Assembly (NCBI GenBank): GCA_012728995.1
Contig: JAAYEB010000061.1
Coordinates: 1 to 34,925, forward strand
From: Fibrobacter sp.
Lineage (GTDB): Bacteria > Fibrobacterota > Chitinivibrionia > Chitinivibrionales > Chitinispirillaceae
Direction of reading: 5' to 3'
DNA: 34,925 nucleotides
In this document: positions 8,937-16,089 of the stretch, in pieces
Numbering within the stretch: position 1 is the stretch's first letter
How the letters are laid out: each line of letters opens with the position of its first letter
The notes under the pieces: generated by a model
What the model was told of the DNA's origin: nothing
The model's input: only the letters and a program-made list of their open reading frames with translations
Database searches by the model: none
Made by a program: the position numbers and the translations under genes

Positions 8937-10875
8937 AAACAACATCCTTGATTTCTGCTGTGGTTTCGAATATTACACAGGCCTGATAAATCTTTGTTTC
9001 GTCTTCTGCCCATATAGACGGATCATATATTCTAAACCTATAAAAAAACAACAACAGATCCTCTATTGCTCTATACTCTGAAACGGATTCACACAACTCA
9101 AAAAACGTGTAATTACTGATTGTCTTATACAGTCCGCTGCTTTCAGGCTCTTCGGTTCTAAAAAAATTCTTGTTTTTCGTGTCAGGTTCAGGACTATAAT
9201 AAAAATCTGGAATATTATCTATAAATGCCCCGTCCCCTGCTTCATCCAGTTTTTTGTCATCTAAAACATTGCTGACCCTGTTTATATAGCCGCGTTTCAT
9301 TATATAAATATTTTGTGGATTATGAACATGAATACACTTGCTCCAAAGCTTCAAACCAAGATAGGCTTTTGTAAATGTCATATTGTCGGGTATTTCTGGA
9401 AGTTTAATTTTAAAAGCCTTCTGTAAATTTCCTATAGTATGGCCAGCTGCTCCGTTTGTGTGCCTAAACCTGATTTTCCAGTATGCAAAAGTATCGTGCT
9501 TTCTGTCGTATACGTTGCTTTCATTATTGTATGCTGTCAATAATTCAAGATCTGTAACTGGCTCAATAGGATCACTATATACGCCGTCTATTCTCTTTTC
9601 ATAGATACTCATATCAGTTTCCGTTGTACTGTACGCTCCGAGGTCATTATCTGTTTGCAAGCCAAATGATTCGACTGGTATCGTATGGTAAGTATTTACA
9701 TTATCTGGATTGTTACTAAAATGTAAGGGATTACTTTTTATGCTATTGTTATTTTCGGTTGTAACTTCCAAGCTTTGCGGGGGAATTCGTATTATTTGAC
9801 CGTCTTCACCTTCGGTATAAACCTCTGCTTTACTATCTGGTATAGGTTCCCCGGTTTCGCTGTCGAAAAAGCCGCCACATGCGCCCGAATCTGCTGAATA
9901 CTCCTTTTCAAGATCATATATTTCAATCCATGCCTGTTTTGTTTCTGTCCCGTCCCAATTGCCAACCATATCAACAGGCAGATAACTTTCTACTGTAATT
10001 TGAATTACCCTCTCATCTGTCGGGGGAGTGATCCCGACTTCCTGAGCTGATAATATTTTCCTGTACACGTCCTTGTTTGTGCTATCACCTTCAACGCATT
10101 TAATGTATTTACCAACCAGACTACTTGCGTCAACGCTCATATCTGATGATCCGATTCGAAATGTATAGATATTTTCACCAAAACTATATTCCGTAATCGG
10201 GAACAATCCGAACTTGACCGGGTAATATGCGCTTTCAGGGTTCACTATATCCTTATTCAACAACTGGTCTTTTTTGTTCCTGTCACATATCATTTTAAAA
10301 AATCTGCCGTTTGCCGGATCGGATTGACCAAATGTTACGGGTAATATTTTATTTTCGTTGCTACCTGGTACATACGGCCGATTATTTTTGTTGATTACAT
10401 AACTGAGATTAGCGCGTTTTTTCTTGCGACTGCTTGTAGCTTTTAGTTGTATTACTTTATCATCCCATTCGTACGTATTACTAATCATGCCAGCAGCACG
10501 TCTTTTTGTGCTGATTGAATCACTGTCTGCATCGGTCCCCTTAAATTCGTAAATCTCAATATCTTTTCCTTGCAGCTTAATATTTAATTCTTCCAGTTTT
10601 AAACTAAGCTGGTCATTGTTGTATACTGTTACATCAAATGACGTGTCAGACATTACGCCGCCGCCAAATCGCATCAAATTTGCCTTCTGTGAAATAGGGC
10701 TAACACTTTTTATTATATGAGGCAAATAGCTTTCTTCTGTATTAAAAACAGGTGATTTACACCATCTTAATTCAGACATGCGCGAAGTATCAGAGGGAGT
10801 ATATAGCCCGATTTCGTGATGCTCCACGTATCTGTCATTTAATATTATTTTTACAACCTGTTTTAATACGCTCAT
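8929..10875 (-). CDS. Large phage tail-hub / tail-tip-like protein (tentative)
   Basis: 648 residues, start supported by GGAGG 9 bases upstream of the ATG. No signal peptide or membrane segment. The N-terminal 200 residues have the rhythm of phage tail hub or tail-tip proteins: YLPHIIKSVSPISQKAN, then FDVTVYNNDQLSLKLEELNI and LQGKDIEIYEFKG, then ENKILPVTFGQSDPANGRFF. In such proteins an opening beta domain describes an orifice or segment and is followed by a conserved P-V-x-x-G strand. The rest is a string of beta-rich segments without recognised repeats. No other virion gene is present in the element, which is odd. An alternative is an unrelated large beta-rich surface protein. It forms an operon with the small gene downstream and probably with the HTH genes upstream. 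Confidence 0.5.
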   Translation of the reverse strand: MSVLKQVVKIILNDRYVEHHEIGLYTPSDTSRMSELRWCKSPVFNTEESYLPHIIKSVSPISQKANLMRFGGGVMSDTSFDVTVYNNDQLSLKLEELNIKLQGKDIEIYEFKGTDADSDSISTKRRAAGMISNTYEWDDKVIQLKATSSRKKKRANLSYVINKNNRPYVPGSNENKILPVTFGQSDPANGRFFKMICDRNKKDQLLNKDIVNPESAYYPVKFGLFPITEYSFGENIYTFRIGSSDMSVDASSLVGKYIKCVEGDSTNKDVYRKILSAQEVGITPPTDERVIQITVESYLPVDMVGNWDGTETKQAWIEIYDLEKEYSADSGACGGFFDSETGEPIPDSKAEVYTEGEDGQIIRIPPQSLEVTTENNNSIKSNPLHFSNNPDNVNTYHTIPVESFGLQTDNDLGAYSTTETDMSIYEKRIDGVYSDPIEPVTDLELLTAYNNESNVYDRKHDTFAYWKIRFRHTNGAAGHTIGNLQKAFKIKLPEIPDNMTFTKAYLGLKLWSKCIHVHNPQNIYIMKRGYINRVSNVLDDKKLDEAGDGAFIDNIPDFYYSPEPDTKNKNFFRTEEPESSGLYKTISNYTFFELCESVSEYRAIEDLLLFFYRFRIYDPSIWAEDETKIYQACVIFETTAEIKDVVYV

Positions 10876-10898
10876 GTTTTTTTGCCTCCAAGTTTATA

Positions 10899-11327
10899 TT
10901 AGTTTATTGAAAAGGTCGGTTTCGTTAAAATAAAATGCGTCGATATTGTTTTTTGCGATTCGTTTTTACATGCTGTTTTTGTAATCTTATTCGCCAGTCT
11001 TTCGTTCATTTCATCACCCAAAACTTTTGAAGGTTTACCGTCCAGGGGGAAGTCAGGAGTAACGCCACCGATTTTAATATTTTTCCAGTCGTAAATAAAC
11101 AGATCTACTATTTCAGCAAAGTATTTTTTGCATACTTTTAACAGGTCGGTCTGAAGCGCAAACATTTCGCTTATACTATCGGTAATTTCGCAAGTCCTGA
11201 GCTTTGAACTAAAATCAGAATCAAAATATCTGCCTGTTATTTCCTCAAGCTTGTCTGCAATTTCTGGATCAGGTTCGCGGATAAAGAACTTCATTCCCGA
11301 GCTGTGGATATATGATAATTTATTCAT
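10899..11327 (-). CDS. Hypothetical protein upstream of the tail-hub-like gene
   Basis: 142 residues from the ATG at 11327, 12 bases after the stop of the preceding HTH gene; a TTG at 11375 would lengthen it by 16 residues but overlaps that gene. Mixed helical protein: IADKLEEITGRYF, LLKVCKKYFAEIVDLFIYDW, then a hydrophilic C-terminus. No family recognised. Its size and place just before a tail-hub-like gene would suit a structural chaperone, but the sequence does not show this. The next gene starts 23 bases downstream. Confidence 0.65.
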   Translation of the reverse strand: MNKLSYIHSSGMKFFIREPDPEIADKLEEITGRYFDSDFSSKLRTCEITDSISEMFALQTDLLKVCKKYFAEIVDLFIYDWKNIKIGGVTPDFPLDGKPSKVLGDEMNERLANKITKTACKNESQKTISTHFILTKPTFSIN

Positions 11328-11338
11328 ACCTGTTTTTT

Positions 11339-11572
11339 TTACCTTGTTAAAATTGCGTTCTCCTGTGAATTGCAATACTGGTTTTCTCTGCCTGACTTTC
11401 GTTCGTTAATTAACTGCTGAATTGTATTTCTTGCATGGTCCGGGAATTTACTATACCCGTTTAACCACTGCTGCACTGTGCTATATGGTCGATTTAACCG
11501 CATCGCGACATCATGCGGAGTGATGCCGAAAATTCTCATTTCATTTTTTAATCTTGTCTGTGGCTTGTACAT
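11339..11572 (-). CDS. Small Cro/XRE-like helix-turn-helix protein (copy B)
   Basis: 77 residues. The stretch ITPHDVAMRLNRPYSTVQQW followed by LNGYSKFPDHARNTIQQLI is a typical Cro/XRE helix-turn-helix with a W-L-N-G turn. An AAAGGGG ribosome site precedes the ATG. It resembles the next gene upstream (11584-11811) over the whole HTH, so the two are tandem paralogues. It is likely a DNA-binding regulator of element genes, but which operator it binds is unknown. Confidence 0.8.
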   Translation of the reverse strand: MYKPQTRLKNEMRIFGITPHDVAMRLNRPYSTVQQWLNGYSKFPDHARNTIQQLINERKSGRENQYCNSQENAILTR

Positions 11573-11583
11573 ATAAAACCCCT

Positions 11584-11811
11584 TTATAAAATTTTACCTC
11601 TGATTGCCGTACGTACACCCGATGAAAGGATTTGCTCCCGCTTGTTATTTAGAAGTTTTTCAATTTTAATTTTTGCATCATCTGTTATAGACCTGTTACC
11701 ATTTAACCAGTTTGCAACAACATATTCAGGCTGCTTTAAACTTTCAGAAATTTCTGCATTAGATAGCCCTACCATTTTGATTCTTTTCTTCAATTCTTGT
11801 ACGGATAACAT
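11584..11811 (-). CDS. Small Cro/XRE-like helix-turn-helix protein (copy A)
   Basis: 75 residues, first gene of the leftward operon that leads to the tail-hub-like gene. The HTH is LSNAEISESLKQPEYVVANW followed by LNGNRSITDDAKIKIEKLL, matching the downstream paralogue at W-L-N-G and the last helix. AAGGGGATAAGG precedes the ATG. A promoter-like sequence lies 40-65 bases upstream. Tandem Cro-like proteins suggest a two-regulator switch for the genes that follow; that is inference. Confidence 0.8.
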   Translation of the reverse strand: MLSVQELKKRIKMVGLSNAEISESLKQPEYVVANWLNGNRSITDDAKIKIEKLLNNKREQILSSGVRTAIRGKIL

Positions 11812-11848
11812 AAACCTTATCCCCTTTTGTTGTTGTTGTTACAAATGA

Positions 11849-11876
11849 ACATTATAAATTTTAATAAGATAGTCAA
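11849..11876 (-). promoter_or_regulatory. Candidate promoter of the HTH / tail-hub operon
   Basis: On the minus strand TTGACT (11871-11876) is followed after 16 bases by TAATGT (11849-11854), overlapping a TATAAT (11851-11856) at 14 bases. The next gene starts 38 bases downstream. The surrounding 350 bases (11812-12169) hold no gene, only this promoter and two terminators. Confidence 0.45.
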
Positions 11877-11914
11877 GGTTTTTCGCAAGGAATCGTACAC
11901 AAATCGGAAGGGAT

Positions 11915-11946
11915 AAAAAAAAGGCCGATCCATTTACGGACCGACC
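11915..11946 (-). terminator. Rho-independent terminator
   Basis: A 9-bp stem with two G-U type pairs (11938-11946 with 11923-11931) and a 6-base loop, followed on the minus strand by eight T (11915-11922). It closes the upstream leader-controlled operon before the HTH promoter. Confidence 0.75.
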
Positions 11947-12044
11947 TATAATTTGTATACGGCTTTTTTTTGGGGATAAAAGAAATAAAATGTATAAAAC
12001 AATTTTATAACGTATACACTATTTTGAATATATTAAAGAAACAG

Positions 12045-12073
12045 AAAAGGCGCAAGAGTTTATCCCCTGCGCC
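12045..12073 (-). terminator. Rho-independent terminator, weaker
   Basis: Stem GGCGCA/TGCGCC (12049-12054 with 12068-12073), followed on the minus strand by a short T run (TTTTC). It is the first of two terminators behind the leader-controlled operon. Confidence 0.55.
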
Positions 12074-12169
12074 TGTTGTAACGTACGTACGCACCGCACC
12101 AGTTCCCTGCTGCCCCTGATCAATTGAGCAAGACCGGGAGCCACCCGGCCAACAGGTACTTAAAATCGT

Positions 12170-12517
12170 TTATCCGGCCGGATACAATCCGACCTGTAAT
12201 AATAGGTCTATGATTTCGGATTCTATATTTACCCGGTTCAGGTCTGGAACAGGTCCGGGATCTGAAACCGGTTTCTGATCCTGTTTGGTGTCCGGTTCCA
12301 CATTCGTTTTTAAATTCAGTTTCAACAGACAATCAGACAGATACTCATTCATTTTTCTTTCTGCTTCCGCGTCCTTTACCACCTCATAAAACATGCGTTC
12401 AAAATGCTGTTTTTCTTCTGTTAATGCTTTTATCTGATTTCGCAATTCTGCCACCAAACTATTAAAATGATTTGCTTTTTCAATCCAGTATTCAAGATGT
12501 TCTGTTTTATCGTTCAT
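12170..12517 (-). CDS. Small coiled-coil protein, last gene of leader-controlled operon
   Basis: 115 residues, start supported by GGGAG upstream. Residues about 10-75 (HLEYWIEKANHFNSLVAEL, IKALTEEKQHFERMFYEVV, DAEAERKMNEYLSDCLLKL) form a long amphipathic helix, likely a coiled coil. A polar linker with QDQKPVSDPGPVPDL follows, then a final short helix (IIDLLLQVGL). No family recognised. It begins with MNDK, as does the upstream 134-residue protein, which may reflect shared translation-start sequence. Possibly an oligomerising accessory protein. Confidence 0.7.
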   Translation of the reverse strand: MNDKTEHLEYWIEKANHFNSLVAELRNQIKALTEEKQHFERMFYEVVKDAEAERKMNEYLSDCLLKLNLKTNVEPDTKQDQKPVSDPGPVPDLNRVNIESEIIDLLLQVGLYPAG

Positions 12518-12588
12518 GATATATTACTCCCTGTGTTACTGTGTGGGGATCTGGAAACGATCCCCTGTTTTAATAGCCCCCTGAATTA

Positions 12589-12993
12589 TTAAGGAATCTT
12601 CCTTTCCCGACAATCAAACCCATAATTGCAAAGCGGACATTTATAGCAATCATTATCATTTTGAGTACAATAACTTCGGGGTTCTGACCCATTCAGGCCG
12701 TCAATGTAACCAATAAGCCGGGCACCTGTATAAATCGAAGTGCTGCCATTATAATTTTTATTCAGACTGCTACGCCTTTCGTTCTGGCCTGTCCTGTATC
12801 CTGAAATATAATCCTCACTGCATTTTTCAAGGTCTTGAGATCCGTTTATAATTGCTGATGCGGGATTCTGTTTAATCAATGCCTGTTCAGATTCGGTTAA
12901 TGAATCCCATTTGCAGCAATAAGCTCCCTGTTCATCATAAACTTTTCCGTATTGATCTACGCGATATTCTGTTGTTACGTTTTTATCGTTCAT
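12589..12993 (-). CDS. Hypothetical protein with Cys-rich C-terminus
   Basis: 134 residues; AGGAG precedes the ATG. The N-terminal half is mixed (EYRVDQYGKVYDEQGAYCCK, SLTESEQALIKQNPASAI). A SGYRTGQNERR segment follows. The C-terminus ends with five cysteines in CTQNDNDCYKCPLCNYGFDC, which could bind zinc or an iron-sulfur cluster. No family recognised. Spacing to its neighbours is 60-80 bases, each gene with its own ribosome site. Confidence 0.7.
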   Translation of the reverse strand: MNDKNVTTEYRVDQYGKVYDEQGAYCCKWDSLTESEQALIKQNPASAIINGSQDLEKCSEDYISGYRTGQNERRSSLNKNYNGSTSIYTGARLIGYIDGLNGSEPRSYCTQNDNDCYKCPLCNYGFDCRERKIP

Positions 12994-13074
12994 TTTTTGT
13001 TACTCCTGATTTAAACTGTTTTTTTCTGGTTCCCGGAACCACGCTCCCGCCGGGGTTCCAGATCCGACACTGTT

Positions 13075-13314
13075 CTACATCATTTTAAGGTCTGTCACCT
13101 CTGGCCGCCCGTAATATGCGCTTGATACAACAAGGGGTAATCCTAATCGCTTCCATAGTTCCCGACCTGCTGAAGCAGCCTGTTCGAGCGTCTCATAAGT
13201 CGAAATTACTTCTACTATCTGGTAACTTGAACGCAAGGCCAATGCAGGACACCAATTGACTGAATCGCCTTTTTCATAAACGTGTTTTATTATACAAATA
13301 TTATCTGGATTCAT
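13075..13314 (-). CDS. Hypothetical small protein
   Basis: 79 residues with GGGAG upstream of the ATG. The reading MNPDNICIIKHVYEKGDSVN, then YQIVEVISTYETLEQAASAG and RELWKRLGLPL, suggests a compact alpha/beta fold. The part IVEVISTYETLEQA..AGREL resembles small accessory proteins in which a strand is followed by a helix, but no family is assigned. Second gene of the leader-controlled operon. Confidence 0.65.
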   Translation of the reverse strand: MNPDNICIIKHVYEKGDSVNWCPALALRSSYQIVEVISTYETLEQAASAGRELWKRLGLPLVVSSAYYGRPEVTDLKMM

Positions 13315-13397
13315 GTCTTTTTTTCTCCCGATTAAAATATTCCGATTTCAGTGAAAGCAGGACCGCGCTTATGTGGTCCTGCTGTGATCCGCCCGAT

Positions 13398-14012
13398 TCA
13401 GTTAAAACAAATACTGGAAACGATTTTCTCAAAATGTGTTTCCCAATAAGATTTAATCCCATTTAAACGGAGTTCCAAGGCTTCAGGGCTTTCACTGGTT
13501 TCAAAGGAACCTATAAGGCCAGATAAAATATCGTACCCTGCGCTTAGTTTATCAATCATTGTCGCGGTTATGTGTGCCGCCGGGGATCTATACTGAAGCG
13601 GGATACCCTGAAAATTCGTATCACTGAGGAGTAAGTCTTCCATGTAATCAATGGCGTTTCTGAACGTTCCGACACCAAACAAGCAGCCTGTACCCCTGAT
13701 GTTTTTATCGGTTTCAGACACAAATAAGGTTCCGATAATGGCAGATTCCAAACCCTTGTCATCAATATGAATCAGGTTAATATGCGGCCCCTTATTTTCT
13801 GAATAAGACTCAACAGGCAGGATAATATTTTTATCTGGAATGCCGCCCCTGAATTGTAATAGAATCAAATCGGAATCGCCTGAAGGGGTTACGGGTTCAC
13901 TTTTGCGGAGCAAAAACTTGTACCAGTTGTACATCTGCCTTTGAAGGTCTGTAACTGCTGAATTAACCAGGGCTGAAGCGGAATCAATAGAAGAATAATC
14001 GCGTCGTGTCAT
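13398..14012 (-). CDS. Hypothetical protein, first gene of leader-controlled operon
   Basis: 204 residues. The ATG is preceded by a very strong Shine-Dalgarno (AAGGAGGTG), which is itself part of a possible RNA switch in the leader. The N-terminus is helical (ASALVNSAVTDLQRQMYNWY), the middle beta-rich (LILLQFRGGIPDKNIILPV, HINLIHIDDKGLESAIIGTL) and the C-terminus helical (LELRLNGIKSYWETHFEKIV). No signal peptide, membrane segment or recognised motif. As the gene directly under the leader it is probably the most tightly controlled product of the operon. Confidence 0.75.
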   Translation of the reverse strand: MTRRDYSSIDSASALVNSAVTDLQRQMYNWYKFLLRKSEPVTPSGDSDLILLQFRGGIPDKNIILPVESYSENKGPHINLIHIDDKGLESAIIGTLFVSETDKNIRGTGCLFGVGTFRNAIDYMEDLLLSDTNFQGIPLQYRSPAAHITATMIDKLSAGYDILSGLIGSFETSESPEALELRLNGIKSYWETHFEKIVSSICFN

Positions 14013-14173
14013 GGTGACACCTCCTTAAGTTTTTTGATAAATAAAAATGCCCTGAACTCAAAACGCCTTAAGGAGCGTCCCGGTCCTCACGGATACCGGA
14101 TTCAGGGCAGTATTTTTCCAATAAAAATAGCCGGATTACGGACCGGGGAAAACGCCGCCTTAAGTCTTTTGAT
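14013..14173 (-). ncRNA. Structured 5' leader RNA, candidate translational switch
   Basis: A transcript from the promoter at 14180-14208 would carry about 160 untranslated bases. An outer stem GCCCTGAA/TTCAGGGC (14101-14108 with 14049-14056) encloses two hairpins: one with CCGGT/ACCGG arms (within 14082-14098), and one with ACGCTCCTTAAGGCGT (14063-14078 read on minus). In the second, CTCCTTAAG (14067-14075) is the exact reverse complement of CTTAAGGAG in the Shine-Dalgarno region (14021-14029). A third copy, CTTAAGGCG (14155-14163), near the transcript start could compete for the same segment. No known riboswitch class was recognised. The adjacent gap up to 14305 contains no gene. Confidence 0.6.
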
Positions 14174-14179
14174 ACTCTA

Positions 14180-14208
14180 AGTATAAGAAATATTTTCAGG
14201 GAATGCAA
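14180..14208 (-). promoter_or_regulatory. Sigma70-type promoter of the leader-controlled operon
   Basis: On the minus strand TTGCAT (14203-14208) and TATACT (14180-14185) are separated by exactly 17 bases. Transcription would begin near 14173, some 160 bases before the first ATG. Confidence 0.75.
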
Positions 14209-14305
14209 GCAGTTTTTTTATGTGCCTGGTGTAACTGGTTCCAGGTGTGGTTTTTATGGGGTTCGGGTTAATGTGTGGTCGGGGGTGTTTTTGGGAAATG
14301 CTGCT

Positions 14306-14749
14306 TTATGTAATACTACACTTTGAACCTTGAGTACAAAAATCTTCAATTGCACAAAGATCAGAGTGAAATTGTTGGGCTTGTTTAAATGTAAAAGCAT
14401 TATAGTTGCTATAACGTGCGGTTGAAGATGCATTTGATAAGCGTTCAAAACGGGATGAAATGTCTGAGTTCATTTGCTTACAAGCCAGTTGTTTTCTTAT
14501 TACGTGTTTTGGGGGGATGTCTGCAGACCTTCTTTTTAAAATTGCAAAATAGTTATCAATTGAACTGCATTTTATTTTTTTATTATTACATTCAATATCT
14601 GTTGGGAAAATTTTTGAATCAATAAAATGCAAAGCAGAGTAAAATGCAGTAGTTATCATCCAATCAGGATATTTTTGAACCGTTCCAATGTGTTCACATG
14701 CTTCTTTATTATGATTTGCATGTTTTATTTTTTTTTGTTTTATATTCAA
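14306..14749 (-). CDS. HEPN-domain-like protein
   Basis: 147 residues from the TTG at 14749; no ATG is available until residue 31, and no good ribosome site is seen. Translation is probably coupled to the upstream gene, which it overlaps by 41 bases. The pattern KYPDWMITTAFYSALHFIDS, then KQLACKQM and SSTARYSNYNAFTFKQAQQF, matches the four-helix HEPN fold as in families of small HEPN proteins in defence islands. A canonical R-x4-6-H RNase motif is not certain: the only nearby candidate is RRSADIPPKH. HEPN proteins are often RNases working as toxins in two-gene modules. The arrangement fits this, but activity is unproven. Confidence 0.6.
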   Translation of the reverse strand: MNIKQKKIKHANHNKEACEHIGTVQKYPDWMITTAFYSALHFIDSKIFPTDIECNNKKIKCSSIDNYFAILKRRSADIPPKHVIRKQLACKQMNSDISSRFERLSNASSTARYSNYNAFTFKQAQQFHSDLCAIEDFCTQGSKCSIT

Positions 14750-15209
14750 AGAAAAACCCGTCAGCCTTTATCATATCTCTGTCAATTGTATTGGTATTGG
14801 ATACCGCCATGTAGGAATAGTCTATCAGAATGTTATTTTCGCTTATATCAGAAAAATAGCATCTACTGTCTTCATAAACTTTAAGCATTTCTTCTGAAAT
14901 ATAAAAATCAGTTTCCAAACCAATTAAAACACTAAACCGATATAAGCTTTCAGGTCTCACAAACATTGTATTTACAGGGATGTTACTATTTTTTAATTTT
15001 TCAAACCAAAACTCTGTTTTGTGTAAAACTGATTTTAAGTTTTGGTTAAAAGCTTTATCTATAGCCTGCTTTTTTATATCATCAGCAAGCTCCATTCCCT
15101 CAACAAAGATTTGTATTGCTTCACTAATCGTGAGTGAATTAGGAGGAGAAGTACTCCAAGACTCATCTTTATAAACAGTATCAAAGTTACTACAAGTCAT
15201 CTGTAACAT
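14709..15209 (-). CDS. Hypothetical partner of the HEPN-like protein
   Basis: 166 residues; ATG at 15209 (another at 15200), both with weak ribosome sites. Cytoplasmic, mixed alpha/beta. Helical part LTISEAIQIFVEGMELADD and LHKTEFWFEKLKNSNI; then MFVRPESLYRFSVLIGLETD, which looks like a strand-helix; then LIDYSYMAVSNTNTIDRD and MIKADGFFFEY. I do not recognise the family. The 3' end overlaps the HEPN-like gene, a layout typical of toxin-antitoxin pairs in which the first gene could be the antitoxin. A nucleotidyltransferase partner, common for HEPN, is not supported: no GS-x-A-x-G motif is seen. Confidence 0.6.
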   Translation of the reverse strand: MLQMTCSNFDTVYKDESWSTSPPNSLTISEAIQIFVEGMELADDIKKQAIDKAFNQNLKSVLHKTEFWFEKLKNSNIPVNTMFVRPESLYRFSVLIGLETDFYISEEMLKVYEDSRCYFSDISENNILIDYSYMAVSNTNTIDRDMIKADGFFFEYKTKKNKTCKS

Positions 15210-15361
15210 ATATAAAATCTATGATAATGGTTTTTCTACCACCCCTACATCCATGATACAAATGTGCAGGGATCAAACTTAATCTTATAATACCACTTTA
15301 ATATATATTACGCATTAAAAAATCAAATAGCCACTATAATAATATTTTTCCAGTTCAATTT

Positions 15362-15685
15362 TCATGCCTGCGCTTTATGGTATCCGGGGGTATCACGTAC
15401 CGCCTGCTTTAAATCTTCGGTTCCTTTCTCGTTAATCGTTTTAAGTTCTCCGTAAGTTTTGCCTGATACTCCAAGTTCTTTTGCGAGTTGGTCTCTTACT
15501 TTTCCTGGCTCCCCCCGATGTGGTAAATTTACCACATCGGGAAATTTAGTTCCTTTCTTCAAATTAGCGTTCTTTATTCTGTTTTTAATATCCGCCAATA
15601 TCGGTTCCTTCCTTGCCAACAATGCCGCCTTATCCAGATCAGACAGATTGCGCCTGCCAAGCTGGTTGTTTATTATGTGTAGCAT
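15362..15685 (-). CDS. ParB-like protein fragment (HTH part without the N-terminal domain)
   Basis: 107 residues. It begins IINNQLGRRNLSDLDKAALL and continues with a helix-turn-helix (KVRDQLAKELGVSGKTYGEL) and ELKTINEKGTEDLKQAVRD. This is the C-terminal half of plasmid or phage ParB/Spo0J-like nuclease-HTH proteins, where the sequence normally follows a ParB N-terminal domain of about 90 residues. That domain is absent upstream, where the DNA becomes AT-rich noncoding sequence. An AGGTGG lies 15 bases before the ATG, so the short form may still be translated. A 28-base perfect palindrome is embedded in the gene. It is either a remnant or a stand-alone DNA-binding protein. Confidence 0.6.
   Translation of the reverse strand: MLHIINNQLGRRNLSDLDKAALLARKEPILADIKNRIKNANLKKGTKFPDVVNLPHRGEPGKVRDQLAKELGVSGKTYGELKTINEKGTEDLKQAVRDTPGYHKAQA
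15514..15541. repeat. Perfect 28-base palindrome inside the ParB-like gene
   Basis: The arms CCCGATGTGGTAAA and TTTACCACATCGGG match without a mismatch or spacer. It encodes PDVVNLPHR of the ParB-like protein on the minus strand. The arm end CACATCGGG recurs in the scrambled tRNA copy near 25190. It could be a protein-binding site, a partition or origin site, or a small palindromic insertion. Confidence 0.7.
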
Positions 15686-15724
15686 GATCGGGTTATGGTT
15701 CCACCTGTTTTTTACACGTCCAGA

Positions 15725-16089
15725 ACCGACCTAAATTATTATAAATTATTACGTTAAATTATCATATATCAAATTATATTCGATCATATCTTATTAAATC
15801 GAATCTGATTATCAGGTCACGTTTTTCAGATCCGGCCTGTTCCCCTTTGTAAATCAAATATATGAATTATAACAATTTACTGACCTGTGTAATGTAACAG
15901 TCTGAGATAAAAATTTGTGCGCATTTTTTGTGCGCTTCCTTTACCTCATTGCGTTTATATCTCTGGTAGTACCTACTGTTTTGTATATCAATGACTTACA
16001 TTGCTGTATTATTATCACATTGCAAGTATTTATATTGATATATAATAAATATATTATGCTTTGTTAATTTATTTTTAATAAGATATATG
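15725..16089. other. AT-rich, gene-free stretch; possible unwinding region
   Basis: Mostly A and T, with runs such as AATTATTATAAATTATTACG and TTGATATATAATAAATATAT. A small hairpin (GCGCA/TGCGC) lies near 15920-15935. No gene seen. Its position beside the iteron cluster would suit a DNA-unwinding element of an origin; this is inference. Confidence 0.35.

Noticed and set aside
12120-12332. Minus-strand 70-codon open frame over the end of the coiled-coil gene
   Set aside because: Frame shadow of the coiled-coil gene with abundant Arg/Gly/Thr from GC-rich third positions; no start signal of its own.
14254-14448. Minus-strand 64-codon open frame overlapping the HEPN-like gene
   Set aside because: Overlaps the HEPN-like frame, has no ribosome site and shows no protein-like pattern.
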